A DNA stretch of 64,000 nucleotides from Dysgonamonadaceae bacterium (GTDB lineage Bacteria > Bacteroidota > Bacteroidia > Bacteroidales > Dysgonomonadaceae). The position numbers and the translations under genes were made by a program. Shown one piece after another: positions 62,912-64,000 of this stretch (position 1 is the first letter of the stretch; every line of letters starts with the position of its first letter). The stretch lies in NCBI GenBank assembly GCA_031254645.1, contig JAIRUA010000007.1:1-64000 (forward strand). Direction: 5' to 3'. Under the pieces are notes generated by a model. It was not told the origin of the DNA and ran no database searches. It saw only the letters and a program-made list of their open reading frames with translations.

Positions 62912-62928
62912 CATCCTTATTTATTCAC

Positions 62929-63002
62929 GGGGGGCTAGCTCATCTGGCTAGAGCGCAACACTGGCAGTGTTGAGGTGACCGGTTCGAGTCCGGTGCTCTC
63001 CA
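62929..63002 (+). tRNA. tRNA-Ala (GGC)
   Basis: A 74-nt tRNA. Acceptor GGGGGGC pairs with GCTCTCC, discriminator A, T-loop TTCGAGT; the anticodon loop CTGGCAG gives GGC. CCA is not encoded. Confidence 0.96.
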
Positions 63003-63009
63003 CAAATAC

Positions 63010-63045
63010 AAAAAGGAATTTTGATACTAAGATTCCTTTTTTTGT
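63010..63045 (+). terminator. Terminator after tRNA-Ala
   Basis: AAAAAGGAAT (63010-63019) and ATTCCTTTTT (63032-63041) form a 10-bp stem ending in T's. Confidence 0.85.
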
Positions 63046-63111
63046 ATCAAAACCTGTCAACTCCAACACAAACTTTCTATCAAATAATTTCGTCATTTTC
63101 AAAATATTTCG

Positions 63112-63119
63112 TACTTTTG
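63112..63119 (+). promoter_or_regulatory. Promoter -7 box of gapA
   Basis: TACTTTTG matches TAnnTTTG and gives a leader of about 55 nt before the ATG at 63180. Confidence 0.6.
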
Positions 63120-63158
63120 CAACTTCAATAAATAAAGAAAGTATTTAGGATTATCTAA

Positions 63159-64000
<842 letters not shown>

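Overview
This looks like chromosomal DNA of a low-GC anaerobic member of the Bacteroidetes, probably Bacteroidales. The reasons are: promoters of the TAnnTTTG type in front of most transcription units and few Shine-Dalgarno sequences; a tmRNA whose encoded tag ends in NYALAA; a KorABCD-type 2-oxoacid:ferredoxin oxidoreductase; a class II (B12) ribonucleotide reductase; TonB-dependent receptor, LytTR, SPOR/HU and DUF4286-ruvC gene types typical of the phylum; and a 47-bp CRISPR repeat of the kind paired with Bacteroidetes type II-C Cas9. The species cannot be told from the window alone.

Layout. 1-3039: a CRISPR array with 40 repeats (the first cut by the window edge) and 39 spacers; no cas genes are in view. 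2981-4051: a tyrosine integrase that loses its catalytic domain exactly where the array begins, next to tRNA-Ser, which suggests the array lies in an integrated island or its remnant. 4195-8787: a DEAD-box helicase, then the kor operon read leftwards. 9113-15259: a TolC / membrane-fusion / RND efflux operon, carrying a REP-like insertion between two genes. 15502-19899: two LytTR regulatory units, one with an unusual duplicated histidine kinase. 19961-28235: a TonB receptor, an exonuclease/phosphatase-like fusion, outer-membrane proteins and a third LytTR system. 28416-32481: ispE, a Y1 (REP-associated) transposase between matching palindromes, and an S9 peptidase. 32615-41768: nrdJ, lepA, asnS, an rluB-like gene, purB and tRNA-Val. 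41883-45737: def, tmRNA, murA, queC and queF. 45974-54990: a MacAB/TolC-like efflux cluster followed by its own NtrC-type regulator and kinase, with a sigma-54 promoter and a perfect palindrome upstream. 55029-64000: a GH16-like lipoprotein lacking its catalytic residues, a PLP enzyme, a SPOR protein, ruvC, membrane proteins, a CYTH protein, tRNA-Ala and the start of gapA.

How it fits together. Four sets of observations stand out. First, every CRISPR repeat carries, on the minus strand, the same TATCTTTG box that drives tRNA-Val and tmRNA here, so each repeat may be its own promoter; two neighbouring spacers are variants of one target differing only in the predicted seed. Second, the 46-55 kb cluster appears to be a self-contained regulon: the regulator and kinase follow the pump they probably control, and the regulator has its own ordinary, apparently leaderless promoter. 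Third, a Y1 transposase and its palindromes have a deletion-derived relative 16.5 kb away inside the efflux operon. Fourth, intergenic spaces are filled with long palindromes made from a handful of recurring word families, some of which run into the ends of genes and provide their last codons.
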